Assembly: GCF_007786235.1 (NCBI RefSeq)
Contig: NZ_VNFK01000002.1
Coordinates: 355,241-419,240, forward strand
DNA length: 64,000 nt
Direction: 5' to 3'
Source: Paenarthrobacter nitroguajacolicus
Lineage (GTDB): Bacteria; Actinomycetota; Actinomycetes; Actinomycetales; Micrococcaceae
The position numbers and the translations under genes were made by a program. Position 1 is the first letter of the stretch, and every line of letters starts with the position of its first letter. The notes below the pieces were generated by a model. The model made no database searches. It was not told where the DNA came from and saw only the letters and a program-made list of their open reading frames with translations. Below, piece by piece: positions 40,811 through 50,813 of the stretch.

Positions 40811-41590
40811 GCCGCCGGGTGCGCGTTTCAACGGAGCCTGGCGATACACATAGCTGCCGTATTCAGAGAAACCGGCTTGGGCGTAGAGCGACTGCGCTGC
40901 GCTATTGGCTGCTGTCACCAACAGCCAAAACCCTTCCAAGCCCTTCTCGGCGCCGCCCTCAAGCAGGCACGCCAAGACCTTGGCTCCGTATCCGCGCCTA
41001 CGGTGGGCTGCCGACGTCGCCATGCTGTAGATACCGCCCCAACCGTCCACCAAGGCAAGCCGTCCGACGGCGGCGGGGACGCCGTCGTCATCCCGCACCA
41101 AGGCATAGAGCGAGGGACAAGCGGTGAGGATCTTATGGGCGACGGACAGTTCAGCGGCACCGCCGCGACCGTCGACAGACCACCACACCTCAAGCCATTC
41201 TTCCGAGGGCCGGTGGGAGATCTCCACGTCCGGGGAGCCAGGAGGCAGACCGTCCACACCACGGACCATGATCCTTGTCTCAGACTGCCGCGTGAAGCGT
41301 TGCCCGTCCAACACGGAATTAAGGGCAGCACTCCGGGAATCCTCGAAGACCTGGAAAATCAGTGGCAGCCGTCGTTTCCGGTACCACTGAGAAGCCGAGC
41401 GGATGGCCGCTTCGAGTCCGCCTTCAGCGGAAAGACCGGAATCGTGACCCTGTATGGACCTCGGCCACACGGAGTTGGCCCGTTGCGTCACTCCATCCGA
41501 GGCTCGGAGCACCCACTCCCCTGCCGCCTCCCGCTCAAGGGCGGGCCAGGCTTTGTCCATGAGTGACTCGATGGTGGCTTGCTCAACCAC
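40805..41590 (-). CDS. GNAT-family N-acetyltransferase
   Basis: A 261-residue protein with a C-terminal GNAT acyltransferase domain. The acetyl-CoA binding segment is RRRGYGAKVLACLL, preceded by MATSAAH, and the fold ends with SAAQSLYAQAGFSEYGSYVYR. The N-terminal half is another GNAT-like fold. The start is GTG. The acceptor is unknown. It is downstream of aspS on the same strand but behind a hairpin. Confidence 0.85.
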   Translation of the reverse strand: MVEQATIESLMDKAWPALEREAAGEWVLRASDGVTQRANSVWPRSIQGHDSGLSAEGGLEAAIRSASQWYRKRRLPLIFQVFEDSRSAALNSVLDGQRFTRQSETRIMVRGVDGLPPGSPDVEISHRPSEEWLEVWWSVDGRGGAAELSVAHKILTACPSLYALVRDDDGVPAAVGRLALVDGWGGIYSMATSAAHRRRGYGAKVLACLLEGGAEKGLEGFWLLVTAANSAAQSLYAQAGFSEYGSYVYRQAPLKRAPGGC

Positions 41591-41618
41591 GGCCGGTTCA
41601 CCTTTCGTCGAGGGAACA

Positions 41619-41652
41619 CCAAAGGCTCCCCACCGAGGTGGAGAGCCTTTGG
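41619..41652 (-). terminator. Terminator hairpin after aspS
   Basis: CCAAAGGCTC (41619-41628) and GAGCCTTTGG (41643-41652) form a perfect 10-bp stem with a 14-base loop that can pair further inside. It starts nine bases after the aspS stop. The tail is not a clean T-run. Confidence 0.65.
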
Positions 41653-41660
41653 CTACAGAT

Positions 41661-43454
41661 TTACTCGGATGTCGTTTCCGGCTTGGCCGCAGGCTTGGCC
41701 TCCGGCTTGAAGTCGACGCCTGCCTCCTTGCGCTGCTGCGCCGTGATCGGAGCCGGCGCCGCAGTCAGGGGGTCGTAGCCGTTGCCTGACTTCGGGAAGG
41801 CAATGACGTCGCGGATGGACTCCACGCCGGCGAGCAAGGCGACGACGCGGTCCCAGCCGAGGGCCATGCCGCCATGCGGAGGTGCGCCGTACTTGAAGCC
41901 CTCCAGCAGGAAACCGAACTTCGTTTCGGCGTCTTCCTTGTCCAGGCCCATGAGCTGGAAGACGCGTTCCTGAACTTCGCGCTCGTGGATACGGATGGAG
42001 CCGCCACCGATTTCGTTGCCGTTGCAGACGATGTCGTAGGCGTAGGAAAGTGCGGACTCGGGGTCCTTGTCGAACGTGTCCAGGAACTCGGGCTTTGGCG
42101 AGGTGAACGCGTGGTGTACTGCCGTCCACTGGCCACCGCCGACAGCGACGTCGCCGGAAGCGACGGCTGCTGCAGCGGGCTCAAACATCGGCGCATCCAC
42201 GATCCACACGAAAGCCCAGTGTTTGGGATCGATCAGACCCGTGCGGTGACCGATTTCCACGCGGGCAGCTCCGAGGAGGGCGCGGGCGGCTGACTTCTCG
42301 CCGGCCGCGAAGAAAATGCAGTCGCCGGGCTTGGCGCCAACAGCGTCGGCGAGCCCCTCACGCTCGGCCTCCGTCAGGTTCTTGGCAACCGGACCAGCAA
42401 GCTCGCCGTCTTCCTTGAAGAGGACGTAGGCCAGGCCTTTGTGCCCGCGCTGCTTGGCGAATTCCTGCCAGCCGTCCAGAGTTCGACGGGGTTGTGACGC
42501 GCCACCAGGCATGACGACGGCGCCCACGTATGGTGCCTTGAAGACGCCGAAGTTGGTGTCCTTGAAGAACTCAGTGAGCTCGGTCAGTTCAACGCCGAAC
42601 CGCAGGTCCGGCTTGTCCGAGCCGTATTTGGCCATCGCATCCAGGTAGGTCATCCGGCGGATCGGAGTGGGGATCTCGACATCGATCAGCTGCCAGAGTG
42701 CCTTGACGATTGCTTCGCCGAGCTCAATGACGTCGTCCTGGTCCACGAAGCTGGCTTCGATATCCAACTGCGTGAATTCCGGCTGGCGGTCCGCACGGAA
42801 GTCTTCATCGCGGTAGCAACGGGCAATCTGGTAGTACTTTTCGAAGCCGCCCACCTGGAGGAGTTGCTTGAAAAGCTGCGGCGACTGCGGAAGCGCGTAC
42901 CAGGAGCCCGGGGCCAGACGTGCCGGCACGACGAAGTCGCGGGCACCTTCCGGCGTCGAACGCGTCAGCGTGGGCGTCTCAATTTCGATGTAACCGCGCT
43001 GATGCAGCAGTTCGCGTGCCACACGGTTGGCCTCAGAACGCAGGCGCATGTTGCGGGCGGGGCCGGGACGGCGAAGGTCCAGGTAGCGGTGCTTGAGCCG
43101 TGCTTCCTCGCCAACTTCGACGTGCTCGTCGATTTGGAACGGAAGCGGCTCGGAGGTGTTGAGGATGACGACTTTATCGGCCATGACCTCGATTTCACCC
43201 GTAGCCAAGGCAGGGTTCTCATTGCCTTCAGGACGCTTATTGACCGTGCCCGTCACCTGCAGGACGTATTCGTTCCGCAGGCCGTGGAAGACCTCTTCCT
43301 CACGGACAACCACCTGGGCGACCCCGGAGGCGTCACGCAGGTCAACGAATGCAACGCCACCGTGATCACGGCGGCGGCCCACCCAGCCGGCCAGGGTAAC
43401 GGTTTGTCCAATGTGCTCGGAGCGAAGGGATCCGAGGTCATGTGTGCGCAGCAC
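41661..43454 (-). CDS. aspS: Aspartyl-tRNA synthetase
   Basis: Class IIb synthetase, 597 residues, of the bacterial type with the GAD insertion domain. The OB-fold anticodon domain is at the N-terminus ([21 protein letters not shown]). Motif 2 includes [18 protein letters not shown] and motif 3 GMALGWDR. The start is GTG 43454 ([11 protein letters not shown]), with AAAGGA five bases upstream. A longer reading exists but is unsupported. No asparaginyl-tRNA synthetase is in the window, so whether it is discriminating cannot be told. Confidence 0.97.
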   Translation of the reverse strand: MLRTHDLGSLRSEHIGQTVTLAGWVGRRRDHGGVAFVDLRDASGVAQVVVREEEVFHGLRNEYVLQVTGTVNKRPEGNENPALATGEIEVMADKVVILNTSEPLPFQIDEHVEVGEEARLKHRYLDLRRPGPARNMRLRSEANRVARELLHQRGYIEIETPTLTRSTPEGARDFVVPARLAPGSWYALPQSPQLFKQLLQVGGFEKYYQIARCYRDEDFRADRQPEFTQLDIEASFVDQDDVIELGEAIVKALWQLIDVEIPTPIRRMTYLDAMAKYGSDKPDLRFGVELTELTEFFKDTNFGVFKAPYVGAVVMPGGASQPRRTLDGWQEFAKQRGHKGLAYVLFKEDGELAGPVAKNLTEAEREGLADAVGAKPGDCIFFAAGEKSAARALLGAARVEIGHRTGLIDPKHWAFVWIVDAPMFEPAAAAVASGDVAVGGGQWTAVHHAFTSPKPEFLDTFDKDPESALSYAYDIVCNGNEIGGGSIRIHEREVQERVFQLMGLDKEDAETKFGFLLEGFKYGAPPHGGMALGWDRVVALLAGVESIRDVIAFPKSGNGYDPLTAAPAPITAQQRKEAGVDFKPEAKPAAKPETTSE

Positions 43455-43473
43455 AGCATTCCTTTCAGCATGA

Positions 43474-43504
43474 AATTTATAGGGATCGCCGCAAAGACGA
43501 TCCC
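43474..43504 (-). promoter_or_regulatory. aspS promoter region with a 7-bp palindrome
   Basis: On the minus strand TATAAA (43481-43476) is a good -10 candidate about 22 bases before the aspS start. Directly upstream, GGGATCG (43482-43488 on the plus strand) and CGATCCC (43498-43504) form a perfect inverted repeat with a 9-base spacer. An operator between -35 and -10 is possible; no regulator is known. Confidence 0.4.
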
Positions 43505-43566
43505 GTCCGAGTTTACCCGCCCCGGCCGCGGCTCCCGCCACGAGGACGGAACGAAGGGTGCGGGAA

Positions 43567-44922
43567 TCAGGCAGTGGTGACTCGAACGTGCAGGTCTTCT
43601 TCCGAAGGTGTCCACGTCGCCGGGTCGGCGTCCACCTGTTCTCCGGAGCGGATGTCCTTGACCTGGTGCTGGCCGTCGTCGTCGGTGAACCAGACGAAAG
43701 GGATTCCGCGGCGGTCCGCGAACTTGATCTGCTTGCCGAACTTCTCAGCCTTGGCCGCAACCTCGGTTGCGATGCCACGACCACGCAGCTGGGCCCCGAT
43801 GTCCTGGGCGGCTGACCAGCTGTCGTCGGTGTTCAGGGCAACAAGGACCGCGGTTGGCACTGAGCGGGATGCCGTGGCCAGTTCCTGGCTCAGGATGCGG
43901 GAGACGAGTCGGGTCACGCCGATGGAAAGGCCGACGCCGGGGAACTTGCGGTTGCCCTTGCTCGCCAAAGCGTCGTAGCGTCCGCCGGAGCAAATCGAAC
44001 CAAGCTGCTCGTGGCCGACCAGCACGGTCTCCACGACGGTCCCCGTGTAGTAGTCGAGTCCTCGCGCGATGCTCAAGTCCGCGACTACTTTGCCCGGGGC
44101 GCGCTGTACAGCTGCCTGGATGACCTGCTCCAGCTCGTTGAGGCCCTCTTCCAGAAGCTCATCGGTCACACCCAAAGCACGCACCTGCTGGACGAACGAC
44201 GTGTCTTCCGTGCGGATGCCGGCGAGCTTGAGAGCCAGGGCCGCTTGTTCCTCGGTCGCTCCCAGTTCGCTATTCAACAGCTCAGCGACTTTCCCGGCGC
44301 CGATCTTCTCCAACTTGTCGATGCTTCGCAAAACGCCAGCGGTGTCCGTCAAACCAATGCCGCGGTAGAACCCTTCCGCGAGTTTGCGGTTGTTGATTCG
44401 AAGCCGGAAGTCCGGAATCGGCAAGGCACTCAGGGCCTCGGCGATGACCAGCGCGATCTCGACGTCGTAGCGGAAGGGCAGCTCGCCATCGCCCACGACG
44501 TCGATGTCCGCCTGGGTGAATTCGCGGGCGCGACCCTCCTGAGGACGCTCGCCCCGCCATACCTTCTGGATCTGGTAGCGGCGAAAGGGGAACGCCAGGT
44601 ACCCGGCGTTCTCCACCACATAGCGTGCGAAGGGAACGGTGAGGTCGAAGTGCAGGGCCAGGGCGTTGGGATCTGCCTTGTCCGCTTGGTTCTGCTTCGC
44701 GGCGTCTGCCTCATCGTCCTGAAGCCTGCTCAGGCCATAGACCTCTTTGTCGATCTCGCCTTTGCGGAGCAATTGGCCGACCGTTTCCACAGCCCTGGTC
44801 TCAATGGAGGAAAATCCGTGGAGTTCGAATGTCTTCCGGAGCGTGTCCAGCACGTGGAGCTCCACCAACCGCTCCTGGGGAAGCCACTCGGGGAATCCGG
44901 ACAGGGAGGCGGTACGTGCCAT
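43567..44922 (-). CDS. hisS: Histidyl-tRNA synthetase
   Basis: Class IIa synthetase, 451 residues. The catalytic core has the [14 protein letters not shown] start, [23 protein letters not shown] and the histidine-specific GLDYYTGTV; the C-terminal anticodon domain is present. The ATG at 44922 has GAGGAGA about 10 bases upstream. An in-frame ATG further upstream (45024) would add 34 residues unlike the family. It lies upstream of aspS on the same strand and is divergent from the isomerase gene. Confidence 0.95.
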   Translation of the reverse strand: MARTASLSGFPEWLPQERLVELHVLDTLRKTFELHGFSSIETRAVETVGQLLRKGEIDKEVYGLSRLQDDEADAAKQNQADKADPNALALHFDLTVPFARYVVENAGYLAFPFRRYQIQKVWRGERPQEGRAREFTQADIDVVGDGELPFRYDVEIALVIAEALSALPIPDFRLRINNRKLAEGFYRGIGLTDTAGVLRSIDKLEKIGAGKVAELLNSELGATEEQAALALKLAGIRTEDTSFVQQVRALGVTDELLEEGLNELEQVIQAAVQRAPGKVVADLSIARGLDYYTGTVVETVLVGHEQLGSICSGGRYDALASKGNRKFPGVGLSIGVTRLVSRILSQELATASRSVPTAVLVALNTDDSWSAAQDIGAQLRGRGIATEVAAKAEKFGKQIKFADRRGIPFVWFTDDDGQHQVKDIRSGEQVDADPATWTPSEEDLHVRVTTA

Positions 44923-45020
44923 GGTGGAAATGTCTCCTCGAAGAAAGCTGACCCAGCCCAACAGCGCCGCAGCTTTAAACACCCGTTCGGCGTTTACAGG
45001 GCGGGCGTCCAGCCGGTCAT

Positions 45021-45051
45021 GCATAAACTATGTGCGGCAGCCAGTTTATGC
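45021..45051. promoter_or_regulatory. 9-bp palindrome in the hisS / isomerase divergent region
   Basis: GCATAAACT (45021-45029) and AGTTTATGC (45043-45051) are exact inverted repeats 13 bases apart. The right arm overlaps a candidate -35 of the isomerase promoter (-10 TCTAAT at 45068-45073), which is itself flanked by GCGTGC and GCACGC arms (45059-45082). It may be an operator acting on both genes. Confidence 0.45.
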
Positions 45052-45131
45052 TTTCCGCGCGTGCACATCTAATGCAGCACGCCCGGGTTCCTGTCGGCAG
45101 CCAACGAACGTGGACACAATCAGGAGGACTC

Positions 45132-45926
45132 TTGGCAACAAGGTCGCGGGATGACCGCGAAGCGAAACGGCGCATCAGGCAGATGGAAGCCAAGCGTGCC
45201 CTGCGACAGGAACAGGGCAAGCGGCGCAAACGCGACAACACCATCGCCATCGGCGCAGGAACCGCGGCGGTGATTCTTGCCGTCGTTCTGCAATTGACGG
45301 TGTTCAGCTCGAATCCCACCGAGGCTGAGTTCGCCGCGGCCGAAGCCGGGCTCAGTTCTCCGTCCGCTTCACCGGCGGCCTCAAACAGTGCCGACATTCC
45401 CAGCCCCGACACTGCCGCGGGTAAAACCTTCACTGGTGAGCTCGCCTTGAACAGCGGCGTCATTGGCGTTGAACTGAACGGAACCGCTGCGCCACAGGCT
45501 GCCGCGGTGCTCAAGTCGCTGAGCGACGCCAGCTACTACAACGGCGCGTTCTGCCACCGCCTGACCACATCCGAAACGTTTGGGCTCCTGCAATGCGGCG
45601 CGAAGACCGAAGATGGCGCCGATGACGCCAACTACCGCTGGGGGCCTCTGGAAAACACTCCGGCGGACAACAAATACCCCGCGGGAACGATCGCTGTTGC
45701 CCGCACCGGGAACGACGCCTACGGCAATGGCCACCAGTTCTTCATTGTGTATAAGGACACCACCATCCCTGCGGACACGGCCGGTGGCTACACCGTGGTG
45801 GGCAAGGTAACCAGCGGTTTGGACGTGGTCACCACGATTGCGGCCGCAGGCCTCAAAGCTGGCGTAAACACCGGCGACGGCGCCCCTGTGGCACCTGTCA
45901 CGATAGACTCGTTTTCTCTGAAGTAA
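45132..45926 (+). CDS. Membrane-anchored cyclophilin-type peptidyl-prolyl cis-trans isomerase
   Basis: A 264-residue protein that likely assists folding outside the membrane. A highly basic N-terminus (1-36) is followed by one membrane span (about 37-58) and a Ser/Ala/Pro-rich linker. The cyclophilin domain is at about 95-262, with SYYNGAFCHRLTTSE and GNGHQFFIVYKDT. I choose the TTG at 45132 because AGGAGG lies four bases upstream. Some active-site residues differ from human cyclophilin, so catalysis is likely but not proven. Confidence 0.88.
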   Translation: MATRSRDDREAKRRIRQMEAKRALRQEQGKRRKRDNTIAIGAGTAAVILAVVLQLTVFSSNPTEAEFAAAEAGLSSPSASPAASNSADIPSPDTAAGKTFTGELALNSGVIGVELNGTAAPQAAAVLKSLSDASYYNGAFCHRLTTSETFGLLQCGAKTEDGADDANYRWGPLENTPADNKYPAGTIAVARTGNDAYGNGHQFFIVYKDTTIPADTAGGYTVVGKVTSGLDVVTTIAAAGLKAGVNTGDGAPVAPVTIDSFSLK

Positions 45927-45992
45927 CCAGCCCCAGGCCCCGGCCCGGGGTGCATTACCTTAGCAGTCCCTCCAAGCGAAAGACTTTTAGCG

Positions 45993-47552
45993 GTGACAGA
46001 CAGTCAGAAATCCGACGAAACAGCAGCAGTGGCCAACGAAGAAGCAGTCGAGGCGACCGATACCAACAGTACGGAAGCGTCCGCTCCTGTATCTGCAGAA
46101 CAGCCCGTGACCGCAGAAGAGCCAACCCCGGCTGAGCCCGCAGCCTCCGCAGCGGAGGAACCCGCTGCAGTGGCTGAGCCTGCACCGGCGGCTGCACCTC
46201 GCCCTACGCCGTCTCCGGCGCCTTCCCCCGCAGCGTTTGCGGCCCGGCCCAAGGCTCCCGCCGCCGTCGTGCCTGCCGCTCCGGCAGTGTCCGCGGCGAC
46301 ACTTGCTGAAGCAGCCAAATGGGGTCGTGCCGAAGGTGACGGCCACGTCTTCCTGACGCTGGATGGTGAGGAAATCGCCGTCGGCCAATACCCAGGCGTC
46401 AGCCCCGATGAAGCGCTGGGCTACTTCGCACGGAAGTTCGACGACATCATCGCCCAGGTGGTCCTGCTCGAACACCGGGTGGAGTCCAAGGCACCCGCAA
46501 CGGACATGCAGAAGACTGTCACCCATCTGCGTGAGCAGCTCGCCGAACGGAACATGGTGGGCGACATCCGCTCCGCCGAGTCCCGACTTGACGCCCTGTC
46601 CACCCAGATCGTGGAGCTGGAAAAGTCCGAAAAGGCTGCCCATGACGCCGTCCGCGCCTCCGAGCTTGCAGCCCGGGAAGCCATCGTGGCCGAAGCGGAG
46701 TCCATTGCCGGCCAGGATCCTGCACAGATCCAGTGGAAAACCTCCAGCGCCCGCATGAACGAACTGTTCGAGACATGGAAGGCTGCCCAGAAGAGCGGCG
46801 TCCGGCTCGGCCGCAGCAACGAAGACGCCCTGTGGAAGCGGTTCCGTTCAGCACGAACAGTGTTTGATCGACACCGCCGGGCCTACTTCTCCCAACTGGA
46901 CAGCAACAACTCTGCTGCCAAGTCCGCCAAGGAAGCCCTGATTGCGGAGGCCGAGGCACTGTCCTCGTCCACCGACTGGGGATTCGCTGCCGGCGAGTAT
47001 CGCCGGCTGATGGACCAGTGGAAGGCTACCCCTCGCGCCAGCCGCAAGGACGACGACGCCCTGTGGAGTCGGTTCCGTGCGGCCCAGGACGTATTCTTCA
47101 GCAATCGCCAGGCGGCCAATGATCAAATCGACCAGGAATACACTGCCAACCTGGCCGTCAAGGAACAGCTGGTAGCCGAGGCGCAGGCCCTCCTTCCCAT
47201 CAACGATCTCAACGCCGCCAAGAAGGCCCTCCAGTCCATCCGGGACCGTTGGGAAGAGGCAGGCAAGGTTCCGCGCGCAGACATGGGTCGCATTGAGGCT
47301 GGCCTTCGCAAGGTGGAGGACGCTGTGCGCGACGCTGAAGAAGAGAAGTGGCGCCGGAGCAACCCCGAGACAAAGGCCCGGACCAACAGCGCCTTGTCTC
47401 AGCTGGAGACCGCCATTGCCGGCCTGAAGGAAGACCTCGAAAAGGCGGAGAAGGCAGGCGACCAGCGCCGTATCAAGGCCGCGCGCGAGGCCTTGGAAGC
47501 ACGCCAGGCTTGGCTTGACCAGATCCAACGCTCGGCCAGCGACCTCGCTTAG
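45993..47552 (+). CDS. DUF349 repeat protein
   Basis: A 519-residue soluble protein. An acidic, Ala/Pro-rich N-terminal part (1-105) precedes a helical region with several DUF349-type repeats. Examples are TWKAAQKSGVRLGRSNEDALWKRF, RLMDQWKATPRASRKDDD and ALQSIRDRWEEAGKVPRADM. These usually include paired Trp/Lys residues and long coiled coils. The start is GTG. Bacterial DUF349 proteins have no settled role; some are linked to translation or stress. It lies between the isomerase and a strong terminator. Confidence 0.85.
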   Translation: MTDSQKSDETAAVANEEAVEATDTNSTEASAPVSAEQPVTAEEPTPAEPAASAAEEPAAVAEPAPAAAPRPTPSPAPSPAAFAARPKAPAAVVPAAPAVSAATLAEAAKWGRAEGDGHVFLTLDGEEIAVGQYPGVSPDEALGYFARKFDDIIAQVVLLEHRVESKAPATDMQKTVTHLREQLAERNMVGDIRSAESRLDALSTQIVELEKSEKAAHDAVRASELAAREAIVAEAESIAGQDPAQIQWKTSSARMNELFETWKAAQKSGVRLGRSNEDALWKRFRSARTVFDRHRRAYFSQLDSNNSAAKSAKEALIAEAEALSSSTDWGFAAGEYRRLMDQWKATPRASRKDDDALWSRFRAAQDVFFSNRQAANDQIDQEYTANLAVKEQLVAEAQALLPINDLNAAKKALQSIRDRWEEAGKVPRADMGRIEAGLRKVEDAVRDAEEEKWRRSNPETKARTNSALSQLETAIAGLKEDLEKAEKAGDQRRIKAAREALEARQAWLDQIQRSASDLA

Positions 47553-47574
47553 TTCTTTTCTGCGTTTCGCTTGA

Positions 47575-47620
47575 TACAGGCTCCGTTCCCGTTATCCACA
47601 TAACCGGGACGGAGCCTGTA
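47575..47620. terminator. Terminator hairpin after the DUF349 gene
   Basis: TACAGGCTCCG (47575-47585) pairs exactly with 47610-47620, and TCCCG with CGGGA inside it, separated by single-base bulges. It is 22 bases after the stop codon. A TTCTTTTC stretch lies upstream of the stem rather than behind it, so it may be better in the reverse direction. Confidence 0.65.
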
Positions 47621-47652
47621 CTCGTTAGGCCGCTGCGCGGAATGATCAATGG

Positions 47653-48261
47653 ATGGTCCCCGCTGCAACCACCCCGCACTTAGTCGAGCCGGTCATCCCT
47701 GAGCTCTACTCCCCCAGCCGAATCTTCACCTGGCACGAATTGCAGGGGATGGCCTTGGATGGCATCCTGCTGCCCCTCTACGGCAAGAGCTACGCCTCAC
47801 CGGGTGTGGCCGTCACGCACCGGCTGCGTGCCCGTGCAGCGGCCCTGACCGTCCCGGAACGGATTCGCACCAAGGTGGTCGCCGGACGGCTGACAGCAGC
47901 ATGGATCTACGGCTGCGCCAAACCTCCAGAGCATTTGTCGCTCTTGGTTGACGCGAAGCACCGGATATCCAGTTTGCGAGGCACCACCCCATGCAGCCTC
48001 CATGAGGTGCGGCTTGGACAGCTGGATGTGGTGAGCCTGGGTGGAATGCTGGTGAGCAGTCCACTCCGTACGGCCGCGGACATCGCCCTCCACGTCGAAA
48101 CAGACCGCGCCCTGCCCGCGCTAAGGCGCCTCCTGAACCGGAAGGAACTCGGGATCAGGCTGCGCCTCCTCATTCTGGCCGTGGAGGCATCACCAAGAGT
48201 GCCCCATAAAAAACGGGCGTTGACCACGCTTTCACGACTGGCTGATGAAGATGCGACTTAG
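47653..48261 (+). CDS. AbiEi-like antitoxin-family protein, no partner seen
   Basis: A 202-residue protein resembling the AbiEi family of type IV antitoxins/transcription factors found in Arthrobacter and relatives. Features are an N-terminal basic/aromatic winged-helix-like region ([16 protein letters not shown]) and a conserved core ([18 protein letters not shown] and [17 protein letters not shown]). No AbiEii nucleotidyltransferase toxin is adjacent. It is convergent with relA, and the two overlap by four bases at their stops. Function unknown; family call is tentative. Confidence 0.6.
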   Translation: MVPAATTPHLVEPVIPELYSPSRIFTWHELQGMALDGILLPLYGKSYASPGVAVTHRLRARAAALTVPERIRTKVVAGRLTAAWIYGCAKPPEHLSLLVDAKHRISSLRGTTPCSLHEVRLGQLDVVSLGGMLVSSPLRTAADIALHVETDRALPALRRLLNRKELGIRLRLLILAVEASPRVPHKKRALTTLSRLADEDAT

Positions 48262-50651
48262 CTGCGGCGCCGGTTGCCGGTGGTGCGGTAGACGTCGAAG
48301 ACACCGTCGATGCGGCGCACGGCGTTCAACACGTGGTGCAGGTACTTGGGATCACCCATCTCGAAGGCGAACTTCGAGATGGCTACTCTGTCGCTGGAAG
48401 TGTGAACCGATGCGGCGAGGATATTGACGTGATTTTCGGACAAGATACGCGTCACGTCGGACAGGAGGGACTTCCTGTCCAGCGCTTCCACTTGGATTTC
48501 CACCAGGAAGACACTGGACTGCGTGGGTGCCCACTCAACTTCGACGATCCTGTCCGGCTGGTCACGGAGACCCGAAACGTTAGTGCAATCGGTTCGGTGG
48601 ACGGATACGCCCGATCCACGGGTAACGAAGCCCAGGATGGGATCAGGCGGCACAGGCGTGCAACACCGGGCCAGCTTGACCCAAACATCGCCCACGCCGC
48701 GGACAATGACGCCCGAATCAGAGAACTTGGACTTGGCAACCTGCGTGGCAATACTGACTTCATCGAGGTCTTCGTCCGGCGTTTCATGGCCGCCCAGCTG
48801 CTCCATGAGCTTTTCCATGACGGACTGGGCAGATGTATGCCCGTCGCCGACCCCCGCGTAGAGCCCGGAAATGTCGACGTAGTGGAAGTCCTCCGCGACT
48901 GCCGACAAAGCATCGTGAGTCATGAGCCGCTGCAATGGGAGGTTCTGCTTCCGCATGGCGCGTGTCAGCATGTCCTTGCCGCGGTCGATCGCTTCTTCGC
49001 GGCGTTCCTTGGTGAACCACTGACGGATCTTGTTGCGCGCACGGGCCGATTTAACGAAATGCTGCCAGTCCTGGCTTGGTCCGGCGCCTTCCGCCTTGGA
49101 GGTGAAGATCTCCACCCAGTCGCCATGGTTCAGCTCACTGTTGAGGGGAACCAGTTTGCCGTTGACCCGCGCACCAATGGTGCGGTGTCCCACCTCCGTA
49201 TGAACGGCGTAGGCAAAGTCCACAGGCGTGGACCCCGCAGGAAGTGCCATGACTTCGCCCTTGGGCGTGAACACGAAGACTTCCCGGGCGTTGATTTCGT
49301 ACCGCAGGGAATCCAAGAACTCCCCAGGATCGGACGTCTCCTGCTGCCAGTCCACCAAGGACCTCAGCCAGCCCATGTCGCCGTCGCGCGGGCTGCCCGG
49401 GCCTTGGGCTGTCCTGTTGGGCTGATCCTTGTACTTCCAGTGCGCAGCAACACCGTATTCTGCACGGCGATGCATCTCGTGGGTACGGATCTGGATCTCC
49501 ACTGGTTTCCCACCGGGACCTATGACGGTGGTATGCAGCGATTGGTACATATTGAACTTCGGCATCGCGATGTAGTCCTTGAACCGACCCGGAAGGGGGT
49601 TCCATCGCGAGTGCAGGGTGCCAAGTGCTGCGTAACAGTCGCGCACCGAATCGACCAGGACACGAACCCCCATGAGGTCGTTGATGTCGTCAAAGTCCTT
49701 ATCCCTGACGATCATCTTCTGGTAGATCGAGTAATAGTGCTTGGGCCGGCCGGTGATGGTGGCTTTGATCCGGGCGGTCCGGAGATCGTCGGCGATCTGG
49801 TTGCGGATGACGCTGAGGCTCTTCTCGCGCTCCGGCGTCCGGTCTCCCACCATGCGGACTATTTCTTCGTACACCTTGGGGTAGAGAGCCGCAAAGGACA
49901 GGTCCTCAAGTTCCCACTTGATGGTGTTCATACCCAGGCGGTGGGCCAGCGGCGCGAAGATTTCGAGTGTTTCGCGGGCTTTGCGCGACGAAGACTCTGC
50001 GGAAACGAAGCGCCAGGTACGTGCGTTGTGCAGGCGGTCGGCCAACTTGATCATCAGGACACGGATGTCCTTGGCCATCGCCACAACCATTTTGCGGACG
50101 GTCTCCGACTGGGCGGCCTCGCCAAAGCTGACCTTGTCCAGCTTGGTCACGCCGTCCACGAGCATGGCGACTTCAGGACCAAAGTCCCTCGTCAGGTCAG
50201 CGAGCGTGTACGGAGTGTCTTCGACGGTGTCGTGGAGCAGGGCCGCGGCCAGAGTCGTACCCGTCATACCGAGCTCAGCCAGTATGGTGGCTACTGCGAC
50301 GGGGTGGGTGATGTAAGGATCGCCGCTCTTGCGTTTCTGGCCCTGGTGGCTACGCTCTGCTACGGCAAAGGCGCGCTGGATCAGGTCAAAGTCTTCTTTG
50401 GGATTGTTGGCCCGAACAGTCCGCAGCAGGGGCTCAAGGATCGGCGAGTACGGAGCGACGCCGCGGCCGGTGAGCCGTGCCAGTCGGGAACGAGTGCGCT
50501 CACGCCGCCCCGGAAAGGTTGGACGCACGCCGGGAGTATCGACCGGTACCGCACCTGCGGTCCGTCCAGCCACGCTCGTTGCCGGAACCGCCACAGCACT
50601 GCGGCCGTCTTCCCCGCCCGCCGGTGGTGCCGACGTCGCACGTTCTTCCAC
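48258..50651 (-). CDS. relA: Bifunctional (p)ppGpp synthetase/hydrolase (RSH family)
   Basis: Stringent-response enzyme. Domains in order are the HD hydrolase ([14 protein letters not shown], with HDTVEDT at about 140), the synthetase ([19 protein letters not shown]), TGS ([25 protein letters not shown]), a conserved-Cys region and C-terminal ACT. The hydrolase motif HDTVED is intact, so it is probably bifunctional. I use GTG 50651 (797 residues) because GAGGGG lies seven bases upstream. A GTG at 50666 would add five residues. No apt gene separates it from secF. Confidence 0.94.
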   Translation of the reverse strand: MEERATSAPPAGGEDGRSAVAVPATSVAGRTAGAVPVDTPGVRPTFPGRRERTRSRLARLTGRGVAPYSPILEPLLRTVRANNPKEDFDLIQRAFAVAERSHQGQKRKSGDPYITHPVAVATILAELGMTGTTLAAALLHDTVEDTPYTLADLTRDFGPEVAMLVDGVTKLDKVSFGEAAQSETVRKMVVAMAKDIRVLMIKLADRLHNARTWRFVSAESSSRKARETLEIFAPLAHRLGMNTIKWELEDLSFAALYPKVYEEIVRMVGDRTPEREKSLSVIRNQIADDLRTARIKATITGRPKHYYSIYQKMIVRDKDFDDINDLMGVRVLVDSVRDCYAALGTLHSRWNPLPGRFKDYIAMPKFNMYQSLHTTVIGPGGKPVEIQIRTHEMHRRAEYGVAAHWKYKDQPNRTAQGPGSPRDGDMGWLRSLVDWQQETSDPGEFLDSLRYEINAREVFVFTPKGEVMALPAGSTPVDFAYAVHTEVGHRTIGARVNGKLVPLNSELNHGDWVEIFTSKAEGAGPSQDWQHFVKSARARNKIRQWFTKERREEAIDRGKDMLTRAMRKQNLPLQRLMTHDALSAVAEDFHYVDISGLYAGVGDGHTSAQSVMEKLMEQLGGHETPDEDLDEVSIATQVAKSKFSDSGVIVRGVGDVWVKLARCCTPVPPDPILGFVTRGSGVSVHRTDCTNVSGLRDQPDRIVEVEWAPTQSSVFLVEIQVEALDRKSLLSDVTRILSENHVNILAASVHTSSDRVAISKFAFEMGDPKYLHHVLNAVRRIDGVFDVYRTTGNRRRS

Positions 50652-50753
50652 AGAAGTACCCCTCACAACCGATTTAATTCTCCCAGTCTATTCCCGCAAG
50701 TGAATGCTTCTGCAACTGGACAGCACATGACGATGACAGCGGCAAGTCAAAGC

Positions 50754-50783
50754 GCCGGTCCCCGCGCTGTTGCGGGGACCGGC
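50754..50783. terminator. Intrinsic terminator between secF and relA
   Basis: GCCGGTCCCCGC (50754-50765) and its exact complement (50772-50783) form a 12-bp stem with a 6-base loop. It starts about 30 bases after the secF stop on the minus strand. A weaker T-tract (GCTTTGACTT) follows. Confidence 0.75.
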
Positions 50784-50813
50784 TCTTTGGCGAAACACTG
50801 GGCTGCAGGGACC

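Noticed and set aside
43455..43784. Longer reading of AspS beginning about 110 codons upstream
   Set aside because: The added part is compositionally unlike AspRS, and the GTG at 43454 has AAAGGA at the right spacing and the family's conserved start.
44923..45024. N-terminal extension of HisS starting at ATG 45024
   Set aside because: The in-frame extension does not resemble the family, and the ATG at 44922 has a good ribosome binding site.
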